From assembly GCF_964204865.1 (NCBI RefSeq), contig NC_135252.1, positions 13,661,383-13,725,382 of the forward strand: a stretch of DNA of 64,000 nucleotides, in the 5' to 3' direction. Under the pieces are notes generated by a model. That model was not told the origin of the DNA. It searched no databases and worked only from the letters and a program-made list of their open reading frames with translations. A program made the position numbers and the translations under genes. Shown here piece after piece: positions 13,728-25,902 of this stretch. Position 1 is the first letter of the stretch. The number at the start of each line of letters is the position of its first letter. This DNA comes from Styela clava (taxonomy: Eukaryota > Chordata > Ascidiacea > Stolidobranchia > Styelidae).

Positions 13728-16700
13728 ATGGTGAAAGAATTTGTCTTCAAGATTTGCATTTTTCTGTGGACTGTTCAAGTCATTCAATCAGGCAATTTCT
13801 CGCCCAAGCAAGATGACCCGAGTAAGTCAAACTTTACGTACTGTAAAACATATCACATATGTGGGCTATAGTTTCCGTGTACCGGTACCGATCTTCAAAA
13901 ACTTCAAAAGATTCGTTTTTTATGTGTCAGAATAAATAGCGACACCTTGTGACGTGTTTCATATATTTAGCATAGCTCTCTTGTTATAAAGTGTTGTGTT
14001 TCTACAAGATTTACTATATCTGATGTTCTTCATAATCGCACATAGTCAAACACTTCTAATTGTAACCACGTTAATGGCTTCAAAATTCCCCAAGCATTTT
14101 CCACGACAGGACGGTCTTACTTTAAGTAATCCGGTCGAAACGGGAAATGACTCATTATTTTAGTGATCTCATGGCTCTTCAATACAATCTTTAATAATTA
14201 TCTAATAAAACATGTTAGTTGGATAACTCGACAAAACCGTACGGTGCTCTTCTACAATAACAGTAGTTTCGCAACTAAAACTACCGATCTTTTCAATGAG
14301 GTATCAGAACCTTGGATGTCGCTGCCAGATAAACAACTTTGGTTCCTCGAGGTTTCCCTTTTCCATTAGAACTGTATGATTGTATGACTGATTTTTGAGT
14401 GTATGGAAAAATAAAATTGACTTGACTATTAGGAGATTGAATTTATATTCTGTTTACAATTTTTTTAACAGTTGCCTGCAAAGAAGGAGATTTCAGATGT
14501 TTGGATGGGAAAAAGTGCATCCCTTTTCATATTTTTTGCGACGAAAGAGCTCACTGCGAGTAAGTACATTTCTGAATTTGGAAACAAGATTAGCTCATAC
14601 TAAAATTGGTATGGTTATATTTATTGGACACGTCAGTGGACATAACGATCGTTTTGCATTTCATGGTGGCACTCTTCTTCTTGTTGTTGTTCTTTGTCAC
14701 AGAGAAAAAACGATTTTCTCTTTGATTACTGAACCAATCTCTTTAAAAATGTCAGTGCTTGAAGATTAAATTTTTCGCTAGAAGGCTATTGCTTTTATTT
14801 CAAATACTCCGAGAGATGGAAGCGACGGAATACCGTACTGGCAATCATAAGATATAATGTACCGAAGTATTGTGCATTCGTCTAAATACTCTAAGTAGTT
14901 TCAGATGCTGTTCAACGTCTATAAATTCTCTATACCCATAGCTGTTGCACTGAGCGGCATTAAAAAGTGCATATTTTAGTATATTTTAAGATGGTCAATA
15001 CCTATTTCATATTTGCTGGTGTATTATCACAGTGATGGAAGCGATGAAGTTTTGTACAATGCTTCTATTCACACCGCCGATGATGGTGTTCCATGCCGAG
15101 GTTATGAGGATTTGACAAGAGTTTGTTTACTTCACAATTCTGTTGCAGAAAGAGAAGAACACATATGCAATAAAAGTAAAGGGTTTGAATGTTTTGAAAA
15201 TATTCATTATTTTACCATTTTGTTGAATTAAGGATTATAATCAAATAACGATTGAATAAATATAAGTCGAGTGAAATCAATTACTAGCGAAATTGAATTT
15301 GACCTGATCGCGTTATTATATAGCCTTTTACTCACTAGAGCTGAATTAATAAAAACCTTGCCTAGACATCTAAACCAGATGTATAAAAACATAATAGGCC
15401 TACTGCCATGACAATATAACATTGAAATTATTTACGTCTTGGGTACGTTCAGAACGTGAGTGTCTAGGTGGATTCTTCACGTGTTCCGATAAATCAAGAT
15501 GTGTGGATAAAGAACGTTACTGCGATGGAAACCCAGACTGTAGGTATGTAGTATGACTTCTTACCTTGATGCGGCGCTAACAAACAAACTCTAAGATTGA
15601 ATTCATTCTCTGCAGTGATGGAAGCGACGAAATTGTGTACAATGCCTCAATTCATACAGAGGAAGATGGTTATTCTTGCTACATGGATGAATGGCAATAT
15701 CCAAACTGTCTACTTCCCGTAGGAGGACATCCAAATCCGCATGATTGGTGTGATCCCGGTGGGCATGCCTCATTGTTACAAATTCACGTTATGTTCAAGG
15801 CATTGAAATGGTAATGTTGTCTGGTGTGAGTTTCGATCAAACTATGCCGTGTACTAGATGTCTCATATGAAGAGATACAGTTTCGAACGCCGTAGTTTTT
15901 AAGGGATTAAGGTGATATTGAACATTACCCGGTTGCTTCCTGTACTTTGGCTACAAGTTACAACGTGCTTTTAATTGTGCTTAATGGGTGCATTATTCAA
16001 ATATTCAAGCCCTCATTTTACCTAACCTGGTCCATATTTATGTAATTATATTTTCGAATAAAAAGTTTTCAAATCCTTCCGACATTGCAGAAGTAAACTG
16101 TAGTCCAGATGAGTTTTTATGCGAGGATGGAAAGCAGTGTATTCCCAAGACACGATATTGCAACTTAGAAAAAGACTGCAGGTATACATCTAATTTACAA
16201 CAAATCAACTTATTCTGGTACTAACTGAATGTGTTAGTAGACATCATCTGTGTTTACATGATCTTAGAAAAATTATCCGTCTATGTTGCAAACTGTAACG
16301 CTTTTCGTAAACATCAGCATATGACGCGTACCCATTCATCAGCGATTTTCCACGGAGAAATGACCACCTATCTTGTTAAATGACTAATCAATTTGTCAGT
16401 TATTACCATTGGCCATAAAAGCGATTACATCTCTCAAAATTTTTAAAATGAATACTGTCGTTAGAAGTGGAATGAATCAGTACACGGATTTAAAATACAG
16501 TCAGTTTTTACAAATATTTTTACAAGGGATGGAAGCGATGAAATTGTCTACGATTCGTCGATATTAAAACCAAATGACCACAGAGTTAAATGTAGAAGTT
16601 TTGCAAAAGTAGATCACTTCTGCTTACTGGGAGGAAAATTTGTTTTTGATGAAGAGGATTACTGCAATTTAAACGACACACCACCTGTTCAAGGTAACCA

Positions 16701-19700
16701 GAATTTATTAGGATTTCATAATAAGTGAAGATTCGCATGTAATTGAAGCATTTTCATGCCACTAGAATGCAATAACAATCTTCTTACAATTTTCCAACAG
16801 TTGCCTGCAAAGAAGGGTATTTCAGATGTTTGGATGGAAAAAAGTGCATAAATTTTTTTGATTTTTGCGACGAAAGAGTTCACTGCGAGTAAGTTCATTA
16901 ACAAATTAAAAATAAAATTGAAATTTATGTTTGTGCATTTCCGTATTTTATTTTGTCATCCTGCTTATTCTGATTTAGAGACGGAAGTGATGAGATATTG
17001 TTCGACTCAGCGATTCATACACCAGACAACGGAGTGTCGTGTCAAAATAAATTTAGAGACAGATTCTGTCTTCTACCACCCGATTATGATTCTTCAAAGC
17101 ATTGTTTTTCTATCGAATTTGATTGTCTTCCTGAATGGTTTATCTGTGCTAGTGGAACTCAGTGCGTTTATAAAGAATCATTTTGTGACGGGAATTCATA
17201 TTGTCGGTAGGTTGTCCCTTAGATGGAAATTTTATAATCGCTTCGTTAACACTCAAAAGCAGCAAAAAGTGGCAATTATTAGATATAAAGTATCGAAGTT
17301 TTGTGCACTCGTCTAAAGTTTCAGATGCTCTGCACCTTCTATATACTTATAATACTTATATCTGTTTCATTGATCACTGAGCGACAGCAAAAGGTGACTA
17401 TTTTAGTATATTTTGAAGTGGTACTTGCTATTTCGTTTTTGCTAGTCATATTCATCACTCAGATGAATAGATGGCCATTTCAATATCACATTTGAAATGC
17501 CAAATGCGTGTACAAAATCATAGATATAAGTGTATTATCACAGTGATGGAAGCGATGAAGTTTTATACAATATTTCTATTCACACCGCCGATGATGGTGT
17601 TCCATGCCGAGGTTATGAAGATTTGACAAGAGTTTGTTTACTTCACAATTCTGTTGCAGACAGAGAACAACACATATGTAATAAAGGTAAATAAATAGTA
17701 CGAATGTTTTGAAAATATTCATTATCTTACCATTTTGAGTAATTTAAGATATATATATAATCAATGATTGGGCTGAATGATTGACTGAATATAAGCTTTG
17801 TAAAATCAATTACTGGCGAAATTGAATTTGATATTTATTTGACCTGATCGAGTTAATATATTGCTTTTTACTCATTAGAGATGGATAAATAGAACCATTG
17901 CCTGGCCATCTAAACCTTATGTATAAAAGCATAAAATACCTACTCTCATAACAATATAACACTGAATTTGTTACGTCTTATGAATGTCAAAATGTGAATA
18001 TTTATATACTTGGATATGTTCAGAACGTGAGTGTCTAGTTGGATACTTCAGGTGTTCTGATAAATCAAAATGTGTTGATAAAGAACGTTACTGCGACAGA
18101 TACCCAGATTGTAGGTATGTTGGGTAATTTCCTACCTTGATTCGGGCGCTAACAAACTAACTCTAAAATTGAGTTCATTCTATGTAGTGATGGAAGCGAC
18201 GAAATTGTGTACAATGCCTCGATTCATACAGAGGAAGATGGTTATTCTTGCTACATGGATGAATGGCAATATCCAAATTGTCTACTTCCCGTAGGAGGAC
18301 ATCCGAATCCGCATAATTTTTGTGATCCCGGTGAGCATGCGTCATTGCTACAAATCCATGTTATGTTTAGTACATTGAAATGATAATGTTGCCTGGTGAG
18401 AGTTATGATCAAAGTATTCCGTGTATCGATATGTCTCCTATGAAGAATAACAGTTTCTACTGCCGTAATTATTAGGGGATTAAGGTGATATTGAAAATTA
18501 TCCGGTTGCTTTCTGTACTTTGGCTACAACGTGCTATGAATTGTGCTTAATGGGTGCATTTTGCTCACATATTCAAGCCCTCATTTTTTTTACCTAACCT
18601 GGTCCATGTTTATGTAAATATATTTTCGAATTGAAAGTTTTTTAAATCTATCGGGCATTACAGAAGCACATTGTGGTTCAGATGGGTTCTTATGCGAGGA
18701 TGGAAAGCAGTGTATTCCAAAGACACAATATTGCAATTTGGAAAAAGACTGCAGGTATACATCTAATTGGGGTATCAACTAAATGTGTTAATCGACACGA
18801 GCTGTATTTACGTGTTCTTAGAAGAATTATTGTATGTCTATGCTGCTTACTATAACGCTTTTCATAAACATCAGCATATTGCCGTTTCCCATTCATCAGC
18901 TATTTCTCTTGGGCAACTGACCACATATCTGGTTAAATGAATAATCAATTTGTCAGGTTTTATTTTTGGTCATAAAAGGCATGATGATTATTAAATGATT
19001 ATTGTGGTTAGAAGTGAAAAAAATTAGTACACAGATATTTGGTCAGTTCCTACAAATATTTTTATAAGGGATGGAAGCGATGAAATTGTCTACGATTCGT
19101 CGATATTAAAACCAAATGATCACAGAGTTAAATGTAGAAGTTTTGCAAAAGTAGATCACTTCTGCTCATTAGGAGGGAAATTTGTTTTTGATGAAGAGAA
19201 TTACTGCAATTTAAAGGACACACCGCCTATTCAAGGTAAGCAGGGTTTATTGGAATTTTGTTAGAAGTTAAGATTCGCATGTAATTGAACATTTTACATA
19301 TCACGATACCCGGAGAAAGTATTTACAATGCTCTTACAACTTTTCAACAGTTGCCTGCAAAGAAGGGTATTTCAGATGTTGGGATGGAAAAAAGTGCATT
19401 CATTTTCATAATTTTTGCGACGAAAGAGTTCACTGCGAGTAAGTTCTTTGATAAAATAAAAATTTGGAAATTGAATGGAAATTTTTGTGTATCTCCTTAT
19501 TTTATGCTGTCATGCTATTTATTCTTGCTTATTCTGATTCAGTGACCGAAGTGATGAAATATTGTTCGACTCAGAGATTCACACACCAGACAATGGAGTG
19601 TCGTGTCAAAACAAATATAGAGACAGATTCTGTTTTCTACCTCACGAATATGATTCTTCAAAGTATTGTTTCTCTATCGAATTTGATTGTCGTCCTGAAT

Positions 19701-22700
19701 GGTTTGTCTGTGCCAGTGGAACTCAGTGTGTTCATAAAGAAGCATTTTGTGACGGACAACCCTATTGTCGGTAGGTTGTTCCTTTTGTGAAGTTTTTAAT
19801 GTTTGTTCTACTGAAAGATAGAGGGAAATATTTATATCTTCATTTGTTGGTCATTGACTTCTCAGGTTTTCAATAATGTGTATCATTTGTTATACTTTTA
19901 TTTCCCCTAGATTGACTGTCGTTGGCTGACGTCTGCAACAGTACTTTTCGGAGCAATTAATACTGTTTGCCATCTATACTATTTTTTTATACTTCTAACT
20001 GCTAGGCATTGACCATATATATGGTCATTATAAGGGTGCTATCAAAAGACTCTCATACCTGTTTAATTTTGTTTGATTGCTAGTCATATTTATCAGATAA
20101 ATGAACGTTCATTTCAACGCCTAGATTGAAATTCAAAATTACTGAATTAAACTATAATATAAATGCATTATTTCAGTGATGGAAGTGATGAAGTTTTGTA
20201 CAATGATTCTATTCACACCGCCGATGATGGCGTTCCATGTCGAGGTTACCGAGATTTGACAAGAGTTTGTTTACTTCATAATTCTGTTGTTGACAGAGAA
20301 GAACACATATGTAATAAAGGTAGAGAGTTGAAATATTTTGAAAATATTCAATTTCTGAAATTTCAGATATACTCAAAGATGAGATAAGTGATTAAATAAA
20401 AAATATAAGCTGAATAAATTTTTGGCAAAATTGAAATTGATATTTTTTAAATCAGACAGAATTATTATATTTACTCAGTAGAAGAATATTTATGAAAAAT
20501 CTTGCATTTCAATCTAGACGTCTAAATGTATATATTAAAAATATTATTGTCATTTAAATACAATATTGACATTAATATGCATCTTTTTATTGACAAAATG
20601 TATTTTTTTTTGTATCTTTGGATATGTTCAGAACGTGAGTGTCTAGTTGGAAACTTCAGGTGTTCCGATAAATCAGAATGTGTGAATAAAGAACGCTATT
20701 GCGACAGAAACCCAGATTGTAGGTATGTTGCAAAATTTTCTACACTGTAAAAATGTATACATTTTGCGGTTTCGACGTTATTTATCATTGAATTTATTCT
20801 CTGCAGCGATGGAAGTGACGAAATTGTATACGATGCCTCAATTCATACAGAGGAAGATGGGTATTCTTGTTACATAGGTGAATGGCAATATCCAAATTGT
20901 CTACTTCCCGTAGGAGGACATCCGAAACCGCATCATTTTTGTGACCCCGGTAAGCAGGCCTCATTGTTATAAATTCAATTCGAGTTTGGTGCTTTGATAA
21001 AATTTTAATGGATGTTGATAGATACGATCAATAATTTTCGTGCACTATATGTGTCTTCTAAGCTAAAAGAATTTAAATCGACGCAATTATCATGGGGTTA
21101 AATTAATATAGTAGTACCCAGGAGCATTCTGTACTTGGCCACTAGTAGTGAAAGCATTTTGCTCGAATGTATGTCCCGATCTTAGCAATGTTATCCATTC
21201 TTATTTACACCTAATCGAATCCAAATTCAATTTCTACTATTAATTCATTTGTTATTACAGAAGTGGAATGTCCCTATGGATTCTTATGTGAGGATGGAAA
21301 GCAATGTATTCCAAAAACACAGTATTGCAATTTGGAGAGAGACTGCAGGTACTAACTTAGTTTACTATAATACAGCTTTGAGTGGTAACTGAATATTTTA
21401 GCATAGTTTTAAAAATTTCTTCTTGTCTACGCTGCTAATCAAAATTTTCTCCAAACATCGGACTTTGACGGTATACTGTCCACCAAATTTCACCCTTTGT
21501 GAACAAGTGCGATTTTACGTTGATAAATATTCTGAAATTGTTTAACCTCATTATACACTTAAAATTATTATGTAATGATGCTAAGCTCATTACTATAAGT
21601 TTTTTTTCTCTCAAGGGATGGAAGCGATGAAATTGTCTACAATTCGTCAATATTAAAACCAAATGATCACAGAGTAAAATGTAGAAGTTTTGCAAAATTC
21701 GATCACTTCTGCTTATTAGGAGGAAAATTTGTTTTTGATGAAGAGGATTACTGCAATTTAAACGACACACCGCCTATTCAAGGTAACCAGAATTTATTAG
21801 AATTTTATTTAAAGTGGAGATTTGCATGTAATTGAACATTTTACAAACCACGATACCTGGAGAATGCATTAACAATCTTCTTACAATTTTTCAACAGTTG
21901 CCTGCAAAGAAGGGTATTTCAGATGTTGGGATGGGAAAAAGTGCATCGATTTTCATAATTTTTGCGACGAAAGAGTTCACTGCGAGTAAGTTCTTCAATA
22001 AGATAGAAATTAAAAGTTTGAAAAATAAAATTGAAATTTTTGTGTATCTCCTCATTTTATTTTGCCATCCTATTTATTCTTGTCTATTCTGATTCAGTGA
22101 CGGAAGTGATGAAATATTGTTCGACTCAGATATTCACACACCAGACAACGGAGTGTCGTGTCAAAACAAATATAGAGACAGATTCTGTTTTCTACCTCAC
22201 GAATATGATTCTTCAAAGTATTGTTTCTCTATCGAATTTGATTGTCGTCCTGAATGGTTTGTCTGTGCCAGTGGAACTCAGTGTGTTTATAAAGAAGTAT
22301 TTTGTGATGGATATTCCAATTGTCGGTAGGTTGTTTCTTTTGTGAAGTTTTTAATGTTTGTTCTACTGAAAGATAGAGCGAAATATTTATGTCTCCATTT
22401 GTTGGTCATTGACTTCTTAGGTATTCAATAATGTGTATCACTTGTTATACCTTTATCTCCTCTAGATTAACTGTCGTTGGCTGATGTCTGCAACAGTATT
22501 TTTCGGAGCAATTGATACTGTTTGCCATCTATACTATTTTTTTATACTTCTAACTGCCAGGCAATGATCATATGGTCGGTAAAAGGGTGCTATCAAGAGT
22601 CTCATACCTGTTAAATTTTGTTTGATTGCTATTCATAGATAAGAACGTCCATTTTTCAACGTCTAGATTGAAATTTGAAATTACACAATTAAATTATAAT

Positions 22701-25700
22701 ATAAATGCATTATTTCAGTGATGGAAGTGATGAAGTTTTGTACAAAGATTCAATTCACACCGCTGGTGTACCATGTCGAGGTTATCAAGATTTGACAAGA
22801 GTTTGTTTACTTCATAATTCTGTTGTTGGCAGAGAAGAACACATATGTAATAAAGGTAGAAGATTGAAACATTTGGAAAAGATTTGATTTCTGTAATTTC
22901 AGATATACTCAAAGATGAGATAAATGATTAAATAAATATAGTTAAAAAATTTTGGCGACATTGAGTTTGATATATTTCTTAAATCAGACTGAATTATTAT
23001 ATTTACTCACTAGAAGTAGATTTATGAAAAATCTTACATCTTCATCGAATTCTAAACCTAATGTATAAAACAAATATTATCATTTAAATACAGCAATATT
23101 TAAATTAGTATGCACCTGATTAATGGCAAAATGTAATTATTTTATATTTGGATATGTTCAGATCGAGAGTGTCCAGTTGGATACTTCATATGTTCTGATA
23201 AATCAAGATGTGTGGAAAAAGAACGCTTTTGCGACAGAAACCCTGATTGTAGGTATGTTGCACACTTTTCTACACTGTAACAATGTATACAATGGTGCGG
23301 TTTCGAGGTTATTTATCATTGAATTCATTCTCTGCAGCGATGGAAGCGACGAAATCGTATACAATGCATCCAGATTCATTCAGATGAAGATGGGTATTCT
23401 TGTTACATGGGAGAATGGCAATATCCAAATTGTCTACTTCCCGTAGGAGGACATCGGAAACCGCTTCAGTTTTGAGACCCCGGTAAGCATGCCTCATTGT
23501 TACAAATTCAAGTCAAGTTTGGTGCTTTGATAAAAAGATAATGAATGATGATAGATACGATCAATAATTTCCGTGCATTACATGTGTCTTCTAAAGTAAA
23601 ACAATTTGAAACAACGCAGTTTTCATGGGGTTTAATTAATATAGTAGTACCCTAGAACTGCCCTGGCTACTTGTAGTGAAAGCATTTTGCTCGAATGTAT
23701 GCTCCAATCTTAACAATGTTATTCATTCTTAAGTACATCTAATATAAGCCGAATTAAATTTCTACGATTAAGTTCCCCTGTTATTGCAGAAGTGGAATGT
23801 CCCTATGGATTCTTATGTGAGGATGGGAAGCAATGTATTCCAAAAACACAGTATTGCAATTTAGAAAGAGACTGCAGGTACTAATTTAGTTTACAACAAA
23901 ACAGCTCCGAGCGTAACTGAATATTTAGCAAGTTTTTAATTGCTAATTGAAATTTTTACTCAACATCGGACTATGATGGTATATCGTCCACCAAATTTCA
24001 CCCTTTGTGAAAAAATGTTTTTACGTTGATATATTATCTGGAATTATTTAAAATTATTATGTAATGATGCCAAGTCTATTCCTATAAGTTTTTTTCTCTC
24101 TCAAGGGATGGAAGCGATGAAATTGTCTACGATTTATTGACATTGGAACCTAATGACCACAGAGTCAAATGTAGAAGTTTTGCAAAAGTCGATCACTTCT
24201 GCTTACTAGGAGGAAGATTCACTTTTGATGAAGGGGATTTCTGTAATTTAGGCAAGCTAATTCACTTGTTATAGTAGTATAAGAAAAATGTTTAGTGAAT
24301 TCTCCATTATATACTATATATTATATAGGAAGTGACATGGCTAGAACTCACAAAAGGTTTAACTTTATTTCTGATTCAGCAATATAAATTATACCTTGAA
24401 AATAGATTCTGAATGAGAAGTTGTAGAATTCTGCATATCGACGAATCAGCAAATAAAACAAAAGATTTTTTTGTTATTTTTAGAATGTTCTGATGACAGT
24501 TTCATGTGCGACGACAAATCAAAATGTATTGAACGCCATCGATTTTGTGACGGGATAAAAGACTGCGCGTAAGTCATTCCCGATGCAACATTACTTTTTT
24601 CCCAAAAATTGAACACGCTGTCTGTACTAAAAGAATATATTTCTACTATTTTACTTCTCAGCAATATCGAGCTGTGACTTTTTAATCCTGTACTTTTGAA
24701 TTTGTATGCGATCTGTGTAATTATTTTCAGTGATGAAAGTGACGAAAGAAGATTTAATGAATACAAAGACAAAATTAAGGGTGTTGGATGCAGAAGTTGG
24801 ACTCTGTTGAGTCGTATTTGCTTGTTGCCCACTGATCAGGCTAATAAAAGAAAGAACATTTGTAACGTTGGTTAGTTTGAATTATTGTTTCGTAGGACTA
24901 AATTGTATTATAAGGGCTTTGAAAGTACTCAAATAGTTGATATTAGTATTAATCAAGTTACAATTACAATTGTAAATAAATTCTACACTAATATATATCG
25001 ATATAAACATTATAAAGCCTATAAATGTACTTGTTCTGAATATGATTCTTAGCAAAATTGGGGTGCGTTGCTAATACCTTTATTTTTGCATCTTCGTAAT
25101 GGTAACCAGAGACGGTAATTTGTTAATCGGAAAACTCCAGTGAGCTCCTTACACTTTAAGCTATTATCTGTATTACGATACAATTCCTGGTTGAATAATT
25201 CTGTTTCTACACCGCGAAAGTCGTGCCCAGACAAAAATGAGGGAGTGTGTTTCTGACGAATCTAAAGAAAAAGAATGATAAACACCACCACAACCCATAC
25301 GCTTAATGCGACTAACTTCGTCATCTACTATTATTTTAGCACCTCGTAGGTGCGATGCAGGGTTTTTCAGATGCTTGTCAGGAATGAAATGCATTCCGAA
25401 AGAAAAATTTTGCGATGGAAGACGAGATTGCAGGTGATGAAATTTACCATTATGTTCAACTAGGAAAGACTAAATAATTTTACGCCAAGTATTTTTTGAA
25501 ATCACGTCGATAGTCATTGTCGAAATCGCATTGAAGTTGTAAAAATATATGAGAATCATTTTTTTGCAGGGATGATGAAATAGAATATGACGAGGCAATC
25601 CATAGTCCAGATATTGGAGTTCCATGCCAGGGAAGAAATGGAAAGATCTGTCTCCTCCCTTCAAAATTCAAATCTAACAATCACACTAACATCTGTACAT

Positions 25701-25702
25701 GA
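13728..25702 (+). CDS. Secreted protein of 17 LDL-receptor class A type modules
   Basis: Thirty-two coding exons: 13728-13821, 14472-14559, 15033-15175, 15453-15543, 15616-15758, 16091-16181, 16527-16693, 16801-16888, 16979-17206, 17544-17686, 18024-18114, 18188-18330, 18664-18754, 19069-19235, 19351-19438, 19543-19770, 20177-20319, 20632-20722, 20807-20949, 21261-21348, 21616-21782, 21898-21985, 22098-22325, 22719-22855, 23162-23252, 23338-23482 (broken), 23790-23877, 24106-24251, 24484-24568, 24731-24870, 25340-25433, 25570-25702. Phases agree throughout. Exon 1 codes for a signal peptide (MVKEFVFKICIFLWTV...). No transmembrane segment is seen and the last exon ends CT-stop, so the product should be secreted, about 1,360 residues (1,284 if exons 25-26 are skipped). 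Modules carry the LDLa pattern ending CxxxxxC-DGSDE, with a 14-19 residue loop before the sixth cysteine and further cysteines after it. LDLa modules bind calcium and protein ligands; the ligand here is unknown. No EGF, CUB or protease domain is present. Confidence 0.85.
14472..16693 (+). repeat. LDLa block 1 (three modules, one chimeric)
   Basis: Exons 2-7. The first module joins an A-type first half (14472-14559) directly to a B-type second half (15033-15175). The exon that carries A second half plus B first half in the other blocks is missing. C-type (15453-15758) and D-type (16091-16693) modules follow. From about 14836 the intron resembles the one after the A/B exon of block 2 (from about 17266), which places a deletion junction near 14810-14836. 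Confidence 0.85.
16801..19235 (+). repeat. LDLa block 2 (modules A-B-C-D)
   Basis: Exons 8-14. The order is A first half, a 228-bp exon holding A second half plus B first half, B second half, C (two exons) and D (two exons). Its introns resemble those of block 1 more than those of blocks 3 and 4, for example after the C module. Confidence 0.9.
19351..21782 (+). repeat. LDLa block 3 (modules A-B-C-D)
   Basis: Exons 15-21, starting 2,550 bp after the start of block 2. The exon at 19543 reads DDRSDE, so the usual glycine of DGSDE has become arginine. Introns match block 4 closely, including the stretch after the A/B exon (19771 onward compared with 22326 onward). Confidence 0.9.
21898..24251 (+). 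repeat. LDLa block 4 (modules A-B-C-D, C broken)
   Basis: Exons 22-28, starting 2,547 bp after block 3. The B second-half exon (22719-22855) lacks two codons (the Asp-Asp of the loop). The second exon of the C module is damaged (see 23338-23482). The D module ends early at a GC donor. Confidence 0.9.
23338..23482 (+). pseudogene. Broken exon (C module, second half, block 4)
   Basis: Aligned with its three sister exons of 143 bp, this copy is 145 bp. It has two extra bases near 23370 (after AATGCATCC), which shift the frame into a TAG at about 23444-23446. In the ancestral frame the TGTGAC near the end has also become TGAGAC, giving a TGA at 23473-23475. Splice sites at both ends still look intact (CTGCAG before, GTAAGC after). 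Skipping this exon together with 23162-23252 would restore the frame, because that pair begins and ends in phase 1. Confidence 0.8.
24484..25702 (+). other. Two divergent C-terminal LDLa modules of the same gene
   Basis: Exons 29-32 hold modules that are not part of the duplicated blocks. Module E (24484-24568 and 24731-24870) reads CDGIKDC-ADESDE. Module F (25340-25433 and 25570-25702) reads CDGRRDC-RDDE, having lost two residues of the GSDE core, so its calcium site is probably weakened. The stop is TGA at 25700-25702. Confidence 0.8.
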
Positions 25703-25892
25703 AACGAAGATGTGGACAGTGCATGAGTTGAGCTATGTTGTTGTTAATATGTTTTATGGCGCTCAAAACATCTGTGGTTATTTGAGTCTAGCTTATAAGT
25801 GAAATCGCAATTTCAGAATCTGACAAATGCGGATTTTTGTTGTAGCTGTGCGTATCGGTGTTATTTGCAAAAATGTAATGGGTGAAAATTGC

Positions 25893-25898
25893 AATAAA
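25893..25898 (+). terminator. Poly(A) signal of the LDLa gene
   Basis: AATAAA lies 191 bp after the stop codon and is the first such hexamer found downstream. Confidence 0.55.
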
Positions 25899-25902
25899 AA
25901 TA

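Noticed and set aside
19464-19790. Open frames of about 105 codons over the A/B exons (also 16858-17316 and 22031-22345)
   Set aside because: They are the other reading frame of the duplicated LDLa exons. Their repetition comes from the block duplication, not from separate coding value.
14472-25702. CRISPR-like regular spacing of repeats
   Set aside because: The repeats are exons of hundreds of base pairs with introns, not short direct repeats with spacers, and the genome is eukaryotic.
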